Source: Planctomycetota bacterium
GTDB lineage: Bacteria; Planctomycetota; UBA1135; UBA2386
Direction of reading: 5' to 3'
Length of the DNA stretch: 64,000 nt
Assembly: GCA_020849665.1 (NCBI GenBank)
Contig: JADLFX010000060.1
Span: 1-64,000, forward strand
Under the pieces are notes generated by a model. The model saw only the letters and a list, made by a program, of their open reading frames with translations, was not told the origin of the DNA and did not search any database. Position numbers and translations under genes: made by a program. Below are positions 50,917-58,014 of the stretch, one piece after another (within the stretch, counting starts at the first letter, position 1; each line of letters begins with the position of its first letter).

Positions 50917-51665
50917 CCCGCCTGGAGGCGCGCGAGGTGGCGGTCACCCTGGGCACCAAGGCGGTGCTGCGCGGCGCGTCGCTGACGCTCGTGCCCGGGC
51001 AGGTGATCCTGCTGGCCGGCCGCAACGGGGCCGGCAAGAGCACGCTGCTGCGCGCGTGTGCCGGCCTGCGCCGCACCCTGGCCGGCGGCGTGCTCCTGGA
51101 CGGCGTGCCGCTGCGCGACCTGCCGCCGCGCCAGCGGGCGCGGTCGGTGAGCTACGTGCCGCAGGACGAGGACTCACCGTTCGAGTTCACCGGCCGCGAG
51201 CTGGTGCGCATGGGCCGGCACCCGCACGTGGCGCGGTTCGCCTCGCTGCTGCCCGCGGATCACGCCGCGGTGCAGGAGGCGCTGGCGCGGGTCGACGCGC
51301 TGGCGTTCGCCGACCGCTCGGTGCACGGCCTCTCCGGCGGCGAGCGCCGGCGGATCGCGATCGCCCGCGCGCTCGCCACGCAGGCGCCCCTGCTGCTGGC
51401 GGACGAGCCCACCACCAACCTGGACCTCGAGCACGCGCTGCAGATCGTGGCCCTGCTGCGCACCCTGGCGGTGGAGGGGCACGGCGTCCTCGTGGCCTCC
51501 CACGACCTGGATCGCTTCGCCCCGCACGTGGACCTGGTCGCGCTCCTGCACGAGGGCCGCGTCGTGGAATGCGCGCCGCCGGCGGTGGCGCTGCGCGACG
51601 AGAACCTCGAGCGCGTCTTCGGCGTGCGGCGCGGCCCCGGCGGCCAGCTGGTCCTGCGCGGATGA
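50913..51665 (+). CDS. ABC importer ATPase, FecE/BtuD type
   Basis: The 250-aa protein has Walker A AGRNGAGKSTLLRACAG, Q-loop SYVPQDEDSPFEFTGRELVR, signature GLSGGERRRIAIARAL, Walker B APLLLADEPTTNLDLEHA and the switch His in VASHDLDRFAPHVDLVALLH. The ATG overlaps the permease stop (ATGA). It ends 4 nt from the stop of the convergent exonuclease gene. Confidence 0.93.
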   Translation: MTRLEAREVAVTLGTKAVLRGASLTLVPGQVILLAGRNGAGKSTLLRACAGLRRTLAGGVLLDGVPLRDLPPRQRARSVSYVPQDEDSPFEFTGRELVRMGRHPHVARFASLLPADHAAVQEALARVDALAFADRSVHGLSGGERRRIAIARALATQAPLLLADEPTTNLDLEHALQIVALLRTLAVEGHGVLVASHDLDRFAPHVDLVALLHEGRVVECAPPAVALRDENLERVFGVRRGPGGQLVLRG

Positions 51666-51669
51666 GCCG

Positions 51670-52308
51670 CTACGCGCGCGCGGCGGTGCCGGACGAGCGG
51701 CTCTGCGCGTTGCGGCACCACTGGTCGAGGCCCTGCACGTTCCGCGGCAGGTCCGGGTAGCGCTGCAGCTGCGCCAGCAGCACGTCGAGCGTCGCCTCGA
51801 CGTCGGCGCTGGCGCTGTGCGCGCCGCGCAGCTCGCGCCCGCAGTAGAAGCGCAGCGCGGCGCTCAGGTCGCGCGGACCCATGAGGAAGCGGTCCCAGCT
51901 GGTCTCCTTGGCGTGGAACACCACCTTGGCGTCCACCATGCACCGCCCCACGGCGCTGAACTCGATCTGGTGCCGCGCGCATTCCGCCAGCCAGAGCGGC
52001 AGGTCGTAGTCCATGGCGTTGAAGCCGCCGAGGTCGGCGTCGCCGAGGAACTCGAGCAGACGCGCGGCGATCCGGCCCAGGCGGGGCTTGCCGAAGAGGC
52101 CGCGCACGTCCTCCGTGCGGATGCCGTGCACGCGCGTCGCCACCTCCGGGATGTCGACGCCGGGGTCGACCCGCTCGACCAGCGTGTCGCGCCGCCCGTC
52201 GGGATGCAGCTTCACCATGCCGATCTCGACGATGCGATCGTTGCGGGTGTCGAGACCGGTGGTCTCGAGGTCGAAGAAGACGAGAGGACGGTGGAGCTCG
52301 AGGTGCAT
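51670..52308 (-). CDS. DEDDh-family 3'-5' exonuclease (DnaQ-like)
   Basis: The 212-aa protein has Exo I FFDLETTGLD (Asp13, Glu15), DRIVEIGMVKLHPDG, Exo II-like LGGFNAMDYDLPL with Asn and Asp, and Exo III HSASADVEATLDVLL with the His and Asp of the DEDDh group. It is a stand-alone epsilon-like or RNase-T-like exonuclease without a polymerase partner nearby. The C-terminus is a short basic tail. Nucleic acid preference cannot be told. Confidence 0.9.
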   Translation of the reverse strand: MHLELHRPLVFFDLETTGLDTRNDRIVEIGMVKLHPDGRRDTLVERVDPGVDIPEVATRVHGIRTEDVRGLFGKPRLGRIAARLLEFLGDADLGGFNAMDYDLPLWLAECARHQIEFSAVGRCMVDAKVVFHAKETSWDRFLMGPRDLSAALRFYCGRELRGAHSASADVEATLDVLLAQLQRYPDLPRNVQGLDQWCRNAQSRSSGTAARA

Positions 52309-52468
52309 CCGGATTGGTGTCCGTGGTGAAGCGTCGGCTCTTCCTCTACGCGTCCAGGGCGCGAGGCGCCAGGGCGTGGTCGGGCACTTCCACGTGCGAG
52401 CCGTGCACCGCGCGTCGCTCGGCGCGCGTGTGGAGACGTGGAGAATCTTGCACAGCCGCGCGCCGTCG

Positions 52469-53797
52469 CTAGTTCACGACCACCTCGAGCGCGTCGCTCG
52501 CGCCGAGCGGACCGCTGCCGGGACAGCCGGGTGGCGCCGGCCACGCGTACTGGAACACGACCCGCGTGCCCGCAGGGACGCCGGCGAGCGACACGGGCAT
52601 GCGATGCGCGCCGTTGGCATCCGCGTTCACCGGGATCGGCAGCACGGGGAACGCGAGGTCGACGTGGATCCGGGCCTGGAACACCAGCGTTCCGGCGCTG
52701 CTGCCGCGCGCGCCCGCGAGGAGCACTCCGGGCGAGAAGGGCGGGGCAGCCGGGGCCTGGAGCAGCGCGAAGAGCGGCTCGCCGCTGCGCGGGCGGCGGG
52801 CCACGTAGGCCTCGATGGGGCCGTTGCAGAGCGGCGTGGAGAGTCCGATCCGGGTCACGCCGTCGGGCAGGTAGCGCAGCGCGATCACGGTGGTGGCTGC
52901 GCCGTAGCCGGGCACCAGGCCGCCGCCGGCCACGAAGAGGTCCTCCCCCAGGGCCACCGGGTAGATGCCGTGCAGCGGCACGCTCATCGGGGCGAGAGCG
53001 CGCCAGCGGTTGGTGAGCGGGTCGTACTCCTCCGCCTGCGGGAAGTTGCCGCCCGGGCCTTCGCCGCCCACGACGATCAGGCGCCCGCGCAGGACCCCAG
53101 CGCCGGTGCCGCCGCGGGCCGTCGGCATCGCCGGGAGCGTGCTCCATGCGTTGGTGGCGGGGTCATACACCTCGAGCTGCTGGAGGAGGCGTCCGCCGAC
53201 GCGTCCCCCGGCCACGTAGAGGCGTCCGCCGATCGCCGCGGCGGCGAGGTGTTCGCGCGGCGTGGGCATGGGCGCAAGCGTGGTCCAGCGATTGGCGGTC
53301 GGGTCGTAGGCACTGAGTTCCCCCACCACGACCCCGCCGGCGGCCACGCCGCCGACGGCGTAGATCTTTCCGCCGATCTCCACGGCCACGAGGGCGCCGC
53401 GTGCACGGGGCAGGGGGGCGAGATCCACCCACTGGTTGGTGCCGGCGTCGTAGGCCCGCACGCTGGCGGTGGGGACGAAGCCCCCGCTGTAGCCGCCCAC
53501 CGTGTAGAGCCGGCCGTTCCAGGCGGCGCAGCCGTGGTGGTGCAGTGCGGCCGGCAGATCGGCGATCCGGTTCCATGTGGCGGTGGCCGGGTCGTAGGCC
53601 TCCACGCTGGAGAGCTCGATGCCGCCCAGCCCGAGGCCGCCCGTCACGTAGACACGCGTGCCGAGCAGCGCGGCGCCGACCTCCTGGCGGGCGATGGCCA
53701 GCGCAGGGCGCGGCTCCCAGAACCCCGTGCTCTGCGCGGGGAGCGGCGCCGCGGCGAGGGTGGCCAGGACGAGTGCAGAGCCGTGGGTGTGGCGCAT
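52469..53797 (-). CDS. Secreted Kelch-repeat beta-propeller protein
   Basis: A signal peptide (MRHTHGSALVLATLAAAPLP then AQ) is followed by about six Kelch repeats with the GG and distant W pattern: LYTVGGYSGGFVPTASVRAY, IYAVGGVAAGGVVVGELSAY, LYVAGGRVGGRLLQQLEVYD, LIVVGGEGPGGNFPQAEEYD. They should form a six-bladed propeller (about 25-325). The last 115 residues form a beta domain (GPIEAYVARRPRSGEP; GTRVVFQYAWPAPPGCPGSG; ending LEVVVN) similar to C-termini of other secreted proteins here. No galactose-oxidase copper residues were recognised. Confidence 0.88.
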   Translation of the reverse strand: MRHTHGSALVLATLAAAPLPAQSTGFWEPRPALAIARQEVGAALLGTRVYVTGGLGLGGIELSSVEAYDPATATWNRIADLPAALHHHGCAAWNGRLYTVGGYSGGFVPTASVRAYDAGTNQWVDLAPLPRARGALVAVEIGGKIYAVGGVAAGGVVVGELSAYDPTANRWTTLAPMPTPREHLAAAAIGGRLYVAGGRVGGRLLQQLEVYDPATNAWSTLPAMPTARGGTGAGVLRGRLIVVGGEGPGGNFPQAEEYDPLTNRWRALAPMSVPLHGIYPVALGEDLFVAGGGLVPGYGAATTVIALRYLPDGVTRIGLSTPLCNGPIEAYVARRPRSGEPLFALLQAPAAPPFSPGVLLAGARGSSAGTLVFQARIHVDLAFPVLPIPVNADANGAHRMPVSLAGVPAGTRVVFQYAWPAPPGCPGSGPLGASDALEVVVN

Positions 53798-53880
53798 GGT
53801 GCGAAGTCTCCGCTGGCGGGGCAGCCGCTCCGCCGGGGACTCTACCGCGATCGCGGCCCGCGCCGCGCTCCGGACGCGGC

Positions 53881-53908
53881 GGGCGGCGGGCGGCGGGTGG
53901 CGGGTGGC
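53881..53908. repeat. Heptamer tandem repeat, four copies
   Basis: GGGCGGC twice then GGGTGGC twice, in the 144-nt gap between the hemerythrin gene's 3' end and the Kelch gene's 5' end. Regularly spaced G-tracts could fold as a G-quadruplex on the plus strand. It lies within the Kelch promoter region. Confidence 0.6.
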
Positions 53909-53941
53909 GAACGAGCGGCGCGCGCGGCCCGGGATCCGGGC

Positions 53942-54523
53942 CTACTTCAGGTGCGCGGCTTCGAGTTCCTTCGCCTCGGTGAGCCAGTGCTTCCAGCGGG
54001 CCCGGCCGGGATCCAGGCGTTCGGTGTCGATCTCCGTCTGGCCGGCCTCCTCGGTGGTCTGCACGCGCACCGCCGCGGGGAAGAGCGCCTCCTCCTCATG
54101 CTGCATGTGGCGCCGCATGCGCCGCGAGTAGGTCCGCACCAGGTCGGCGAAGGCGTCGCGCTCCTCGGGGCGCAGGTAGTCCTCCGGTTCCCAGAAGAGC
54201 ACCAGCGAGTGCAGGAGCATCTTGGTGTCGTCGTGCTCGCGGATCAGCGCGCCGGCCAGCTCGCTTTCCGACTCGTCGCCGTGCATCAAGACGATGGGGT
54301 AGATGTCGGCGCACTCGCGTGCGTGGTGCACCGGCTCGAAGTACTCGCGGAAGTAGCGCAGCACCCGCGCCACGTCGGCGCTGGGGAACTTGCACCCGAT
54401 CGCGACCTGGCAGGCCATTGCCTCCAGGAGGGTGAGCATCCGCCCTGCCAGAGCGTGTTCCTGCCGGAAGAAATCGACCGGGTTGGTCAAGGCCGAAGGG
54501 GGTGCGGATGGAGCCGAGGGCAT
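53942..54523 (-). CDS. Hemerythrin-like HHE-domain protein
   Basis: The 193-aa helical protein carries the spaced His/Glu pattern of hemerythrins: FFRQEHALAGRML, YFEPVHHARECADIYPIVL, LIREHDDTKMLLHSLVLF and RRMRRHMQHEEEALFPAAVR. A di-iron site in a four-helix bundle is expected, for oxygen, NO or redox sensing or storage. There is no signal peptide, so it is cytoplasmic. Upstream lies intergenic repeat copy A. The neighbouring gene encodes an exported metal-binding protein, but the two need not be co-transcribed. Confidence 0.87.
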   Translation of the reverse strand: MPSAPSAPPSALTNPVDFFRQEHALAGRMLTLLEAMACQVAIGCKFPSADVARVLRYFREYFEPVHHARECADIYPIVLMHGDESESELAGALIREHDDTKMLLHSLVLFWEPEDYLRPEERDAFADLVRTYSRRMRRHMQHEEEALFPAAVRVQTTEEAGQTEIDTERLDPGRARWKHWLTEAKELEAAHLK

Positions 54524-54611
54524 CGACTGCGGGCAGGGAACGACGCCCGCGAGGCAGGTCTTTCGTGCCAGCTGAGACTCTTTCCCATCGCGACCCCCAG
54601 GCCGGCTTCAG

Positions 54612-54730
54612 GCAGGGCCGGCGCCAGGGACGCAGGCCCTAAGCCCTGGGCCGCGATGGGATTGGAGGGGCGGCTCGCAGGGAGAGGGTGGGGACGTTCC
54701 ACGGAAGGCTCGCGCCGAGCGACGCTTCAG
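54612..54730. repeat. Intergenic repeat, copy A
   Basis: The stretch aligns with copy B (59972-60090). Without gaps, 54651-54724 and 60011-60084 agree at about 61 of 74 positions by eye; further left, similarity continues with small gaps (CAGGGC..GCGCC, GGGCCC-like). The most conserved end is CCACGGAAGGCTCGCG (54699-54714). It lies 89-207 nt upstream of the minus-strand hemerythrin start. Its left neighbour 54590-54612 may also match 56380-56400 weakly. Confidence 0.65.
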
Positions 54731-54815
54731 GTCGCTAGTCGCCCCGGTCTCGGGAGGAGTCGATGGGGGTGCCTCGAGGGGTGGCTCCTGGCCGGGATGG
54801 CGAGGCGCCTTGAGC

Positions 54816-55556
54816 TCAGTTCTTCTTCTTGGCGGGGCCGAACTCGTCCACGGGGACCTTCTCGGGCTTGCCTTCGGGCTTGGCGCCTTGCTTGTCCTGC
54901 TTGGCAGCGGGGAGGCCGAGGGCCTTGGCCACCATCGCGTTGGGCGTCTTCTGGAAGCCCTTCACGCAGTCCTCGCAGCACAGCAGCACCAGCGTGTTGC
55001 CGTGCACCACCTTCACCGCCTTGGCGGGATCCTCGAGCTCCTCGTCCGAGGCCGGACACTTCTTTCCCGCGTAGGACTTGGACTGCTGCTCCACGGCCGC
55101 AGCGCGGATCTTGGCGACGATCTGATCCTTGTTCGCCTGAGCGCGCTTGACACAGCTCTTGCAGCAGAGCTGCACCAGGGTGCCGTCGAGCACGAGCTTG
55201 TGCGGCTCACCCATGCTCCCCAGGGGCTTGCCCGACACGACGCACTCCTTGAGGGGGTAGTTCTTGAGCTGGGCGGCGATGTACGCGGCCTCGAGCTTCT
55301 CGACATAGGGCTTTGGGTCCTTCTCGACCTTCCCGACGCACTTGCTGCAGCAGACCTTGAGCGTGTACCCCTCGACCGTGACGGTCTTGGTCTTCGCGCC
55401 GAGCTCTTCACCGCTGACCAGGCAGGTGTCGAGGGGGTAGCCGTCGGTGGCGAGCACGGGCTCGGCCTTCTTGGCGCCGGCCTCGGCGGCATCCTGGGCA
55501 GGAAGCGTCGGGGTCACGCAGAGTGCGAACACGAGCGGGAGGAGGAGGTGTTTCAT
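54816..55556 (-). CDS. Exported protein with three Cys-rich TRASH/YHS-like metal-binding repeats
   Basis: A signal peptide (MKHLLLPLVFALCVTPTLPA) precedes three copies of one domain: YPLDTCLVSGEELG then KVCCSKCVGKVEKDP; YPLKECVVSGKPLG then QLCCKSCVKRAQANK; YAGKKCPASDEELE then LLCCEDCVKGFQKTP. Each has a single Cys, then CC-x2-C about 25 residues later, the pattern of TRASH/YHS-type heavy-metal-binding domains. The C-terminal tail is Lys/Pro-rich and ends KKKN. The start is ATG 55556, giving a normal signal peptide. Probable role: periplasmic metal (Cu, Zn or similar) binding. Confidence 0.85.
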   Translation of the reverse strand: MKHLLLPLVFALCVTPTLPAQDAAEAGAKKAEPVLATDGYPLDTCLVSGEELGAKTKTVTVEGYTLKVCCSKCVGKVEKDPKPYVEKLEAAYIAAQLKNYPLKECVVSGKPLGSMGEPHKLVLDGTLVQLCCKSCVKRAQANKDQIVAKIRAAAVEQQSKSYAGKKCPASDEELEDPAKAVKVVHGNTLVLLCCEDCVKGFQKTPNAMVAKALGLPAAKQDKQGAKPEGKPEKVPVDEFGPAKKKN

Positions 55557-55622
55557 GGGGGTGGTTGAGGGGAAGAGGACGATCGTCAACGTGGGGGGAA
55601 CGTCATGTTTCCCCGTGTACGG

Positions 55623-56264
55623 TCAGCCGGGAGTCCGCTTGGCGGCAACGACCCAGAGCCAGGGGCCCTGGGCCAGCATGGATTCCGGCTCCAGATCTGC
55701 AGCGCGAAGGATCTCTCCGATCGCCGGTCCCGACAACCGCGGCGTGTCGAAGTGTGCGAAGAGGCGCCCGCCAGGGAGAAGTTGCCGTCCGAAATGCCGG
55801 ACCGTGTAGCGCACCAGGCCGACGTCGGGCAGGTGCGGGAGGACGTCGAAGGCCAGGGCAAGGTCGAAGGAGAGCCGCCGTACGCATTCCAGCGTCATCC
55901 CATCGCCCTGGACGAGGCGCAGGCCCGCCTGGCTGCCGGCGATCTCCCTCGCGCGCGCCAGCATGCGCGGGCTGATGTCCACCCCGACGACCTCGTCGGC
56001 GAGGCTCCCTAGGGCCTGGAGCGTCCGACCCGCGCCGCAACCGTAGTCCAGTACACGGCGAGGAGCGTCCTGCCCCGACCCCTCGATGGCGGGCCGGCGT
56101 GGCGCCACCAGGGCGGCGACGTCCGCGGCACCCGAGGCGAGAAACGTCTCGACACTCCAGTCCTTCTGGCGCGGGCAGGAGTGCCAAAGCGCGTCCTCTT
56201 CTGCCTTCTGGTCCCAGGCCAGACGCATCTGCTCGAGGACGGAAACATAGGGTGGCGCAGCCAT
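55623..56264 (-). CDS. Class I SAM-dependent methyltransferase
   Basis: Motif I is RRVLDYGCGAGRTLQALGS, motif II VVGVDISPRMLARAREIAG, and motif IV region LALAFDVLPHLPDVGLVRYT, followed by LLPGGRLFAHFDTPRL, all typical of small-molecule methyltransferases. I chose ATG 56264 (MAAPPYVSVLEQMRLAWDQK), 213 aa; an ATG at 56378 would add a Pro/Ala-rich extension. The substrate is unknown. Confidence 0.87.
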   Translation of the reverse strand: MAAPPYVSVLEQMRLAWDQKAEEDALWHSCPRQKDWSVETFLASGAADVAALVAPRRPAIEGSGQDAPRRVLDYGCGAGRTLQALGSLADEVVGVDISPRMLARAREIAGSQAGLRLVQGDGMTLECVRRLSFDLALAFDVLPHLPDVGLVRYTVRHFGRQLLPGGRLFAHFDTPRLSGPAIGEILRAADLEPESMLAQGPWLWVVAAKRTPG

Positions 56265-56645
56265 TGGGCTCGTCGTCTCGGGGGCCGCCGCCGCTGCGGC
56301 AGGCGGAGCGGCAGGCGCTGGGGATCGGCCACCGGCGTCGCCGCGCTGGAGCGGAAGGAGCACCGGTGTAGGCCCCACGCTGCGCCAAGGCCAGCTTCGG
56401 GGAGGAGGTTCGTGCGCATCCGGAGAGGCCGTGCACGGGCCGAGGGGGCGGAACCGGCATCGGGTGGGCGAGCTCGGGATGCCGGCGGGTCCGGGCGGCG
56501 GAACAGAAGGTCGGCAGGCACCGTGCCCATGGCCGCCCGGAGGAAGTTCGGAGTTCGTTCGGGAAAGATTCAGCTTGCGTTTGGAACGATCGACCCTACC
56601 GTTCCCCGAACAAAAGCCGACCTGAACTCAAACGGAATCCAAACC
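56265..56645. other. 381-nt divergent intergenic region
   Basis: No credible gene. It separates the minus-strand methyltransferase from the plus-strand small membrane ORF and lexA. Its right part (56550-56645) is distinctly AT-richer than the surroundings and holds palindromic GTTC/GAAC half-sites (56583-56611). At 56380-56400 a weak match to the left flank of repeat A is seen (AGGCC.GCTTC.GG.AGG). Confidence 0.4.
56583..56611 (+). promoter_or_regulatory. Candidate operator: GGAACG/CGTTCC and GTTCCCCGAAC inverted repeats
   Basis: GGAACG (56583-56588) and CGTTCC (56600-56605) form an inverted repeat with an 11-nt spacer, and GTTC-CCC-GAAC (56601-56611) a second, 35-63 nt upstream of the small membrane ORF and about 480 nt from lexA. 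GAAC/GTTC half-sites occur in LexA boxes of several phyla, but with a 4-nt spacer, so assignment to LexA is tentative. TTGCGT (56575) and TACCGT (56597) could be a weak promoter. Confidence 0.35.
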
Positions 56646-56927
56646 ATGAAGTGCCAGAAGCTCAGCAGGCAGGAGTTGCGGATCCAGGTGTTCTCCCGCG
56701 GCAGGCAGCTTGGCAGCCGCGCCGCGAGGCCGGCAGGGGTGCCGGCGAGGCCGCCGTTCCCGGCCGCTGCTCCCTCGGTCGCCGGCCTGCTGCCCGGGGC
56801 CGAGAGTCTGGGGGGATCAGGGGCTGTGGGCGGATCCGAGGGCGGGACCCGGGCGCAAGGTCTCCTCGAGTTCGTGGGGTTCCTTGGGGTCGGCTTCGCG
56901 TTCCTGGCGGCCGCGATCCTGCTGTGA
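56646..56927 (+). CDS. Small C-tail-anchored membrane protein, 93 aa
   Basis: The ATG at 56646 (MKCQKLSRQELRIQVFSRGR) has GGAA 9-12 nt upstream. The middle is Gly/Pro/Ala-rich and the C-terminus is one hydrophobic helix (LLEFVGFLGVGFAFLAAAIL). Third codon positions are strongly GC-biased, which supports coding, but no family is recognised. It lies between a candidate operator and lexA on the same strand. Small single-helix proteins beside lexA are SOS division inhibitors in some bacteria; here this is only a guess. Confidence 0.5.
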   Translation: MKCQKLSRQELRIQVFSRGRQLGSRAARPAGVPARPPFPAAAPSVAGLLPGAESLGGSGAVGGSEGGTRAQGLLEFVGFLGVGFAFLAAAILL

Positions 56928-57090
56928 CGCGGATCGGCCTCGAGAGCGGAATGTGGGTTGCCTGGGTGATCCCGGGCAAGTCCTTCATTCCGTGCGTCGC
57001 CGCCGACGGTCAGAATCTGCGCCGTGCCACGGGAGGCGGTCCTGTGGTTGCAGCGGCGCGCACCTACGTTCGTCCAGGGAGGGTTCCGTC

Positions 57091-57708
57091 ATGGACCTGA
57101 TGCTCACGGAGAAACAGATCCGTGTCTTGCGGTACTACCGTGACTACAAGCGCGAGAACGGAATCGCGCCGACGCTCGAGGAAGCCGCTGAGGCACTCGG
57201 GGTCAGCAAGATCACGATCTACGAGCACCTCAGCCACTTGCAGCGGAAGGGTGCGATCCACCGGGACAAGGCCAAGGCCAGGGCCGTGTCCATCCTCTTC
57301 GATCCCGATCGCGACCGGCAGGTCGCCGAGGTCGAGAAGGCGTTGCCGCTGCTCGGGATGATCGCGGCGGGAAGACCGATCGAGGCCCTGGAGGACCGGG
57401 AAGACATCCTTCTCGACGACCTGATTCCCACCGGCGATGGCTTCTATCTGCTCCGGGTGAAGGGCAAGTCGATGATCGAGGATCACATCGACGACGGCGA
57501 TCTCGTGGTGATCGAGAGGCGCGAGACCGCGCGCGATGGCGAGATCGTGGTCGCGATCCTCAACGGCGGCGAGGCGACCCTGAAGCGCTTCTACCGCGAC
57601 AACGGCAGGGTCCGCCTGCAGCCAGCGAATGCCAGCATGGCGCCCATCTATCCGAACGAGTGCGAGATCCGCGGCGTGGTGCGCGGCGTGGTCCGGCGCT
57701 TCCGCTGA
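57091..57708 (+). CDS. lexA: LexA SOS repressor / autopeptidase
   Basis: The 205-aa protein has the N-terminal winged helix (LTEKQIRVLRYYRDYKRENG; LGVSKITIYEHLSHLQRKGA) and the S24 autopeptidase domain: cleavage site Ala93-Gly94 in GMIAAGRPIE, catalytic Ser127 in VKGKSMIEDHIDDGD and Lys165 in ATLKRFYRD. All key residues are present, so RecA-stimulated self-cleavage is expected. The start is ATG 57091 after an AGGGAGGG site, although the frame is open much further upstream. SOS boxes for this lineage are not established; see the palindromes at 56583. Confidence 0.93.
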   Translation: MDLMLTEKQIRVLRYYRDYKRENGIAPTLEEAAEALGVSKITIYEHLSHLQRKGAIHRDKAKARAVSILFDPDRDRQVAEVEKALPLLGMIAAGRPIEALEDREDILLDDLIPTGDGFYLLRVKGKSMIEDHIDDGDLVVIERRETARDGEIVVAILNGGEATLKRFYRDNGRVRLQPANASMAPIYPNECEIRGVVRGVVRRFR

Positions 57709-57753
57709 TCCCGGCTCGGCCGCGAGGCGGGCGGTCTGCTACCTTGGCCGGGC

Positions 57754-58002
57754 ATGTCGGAACCGCCGCCACCGCCCGGCAGGGTGCAGCAGGGACCCTA
57801 TGTGGTTCGTTGCGGGCCGGGGCGTTACGCCTACTGCCGCTGCCAGAGGAGCGCGAGGTTCCCGCTCTGCGACGGCACCCATCGCGGAACGGAATTCCAG
57901 CCGATCAAGGTCGACCTCGACCGTGAGCTGACCGTCGCGTGGTGCTGCTGCGGCAAGTCGCGCAACCTCCCGTACTGCGACGGCTCGCACGCGGGGATCT
58001 GA
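57754..58002 (+). CDS. Double CDGSH iron-sulfur protein
   Basis: The 82-aa protein carries two CDGSH motifs: Cys28, Cys30, Cys39, His43 (FPLCDGTH) and Cys64, Cys66, Cys75, His79 (LPYCDGSH). Each should bind a [2Fe-2S] cluster with 3-Cys/1-His ligation. It is cytoplasmic and is the common bacterial two-motif form with no membrane anchor. It starts 45 nt after lexA and may be co-transcribed. A redox or cluster-transfer role is likely. Confidence 0.92.
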   Translation: MSEPPPPPGRVQQGPYVVRCGPGRYAYCRCQRSARFPLCDGTHRGTEFQPIKVDLDRELTVAWCCCGKSRNLPYCDGSHAGI

Positions 58003-58014
58003 GCCGGCGGCGGC

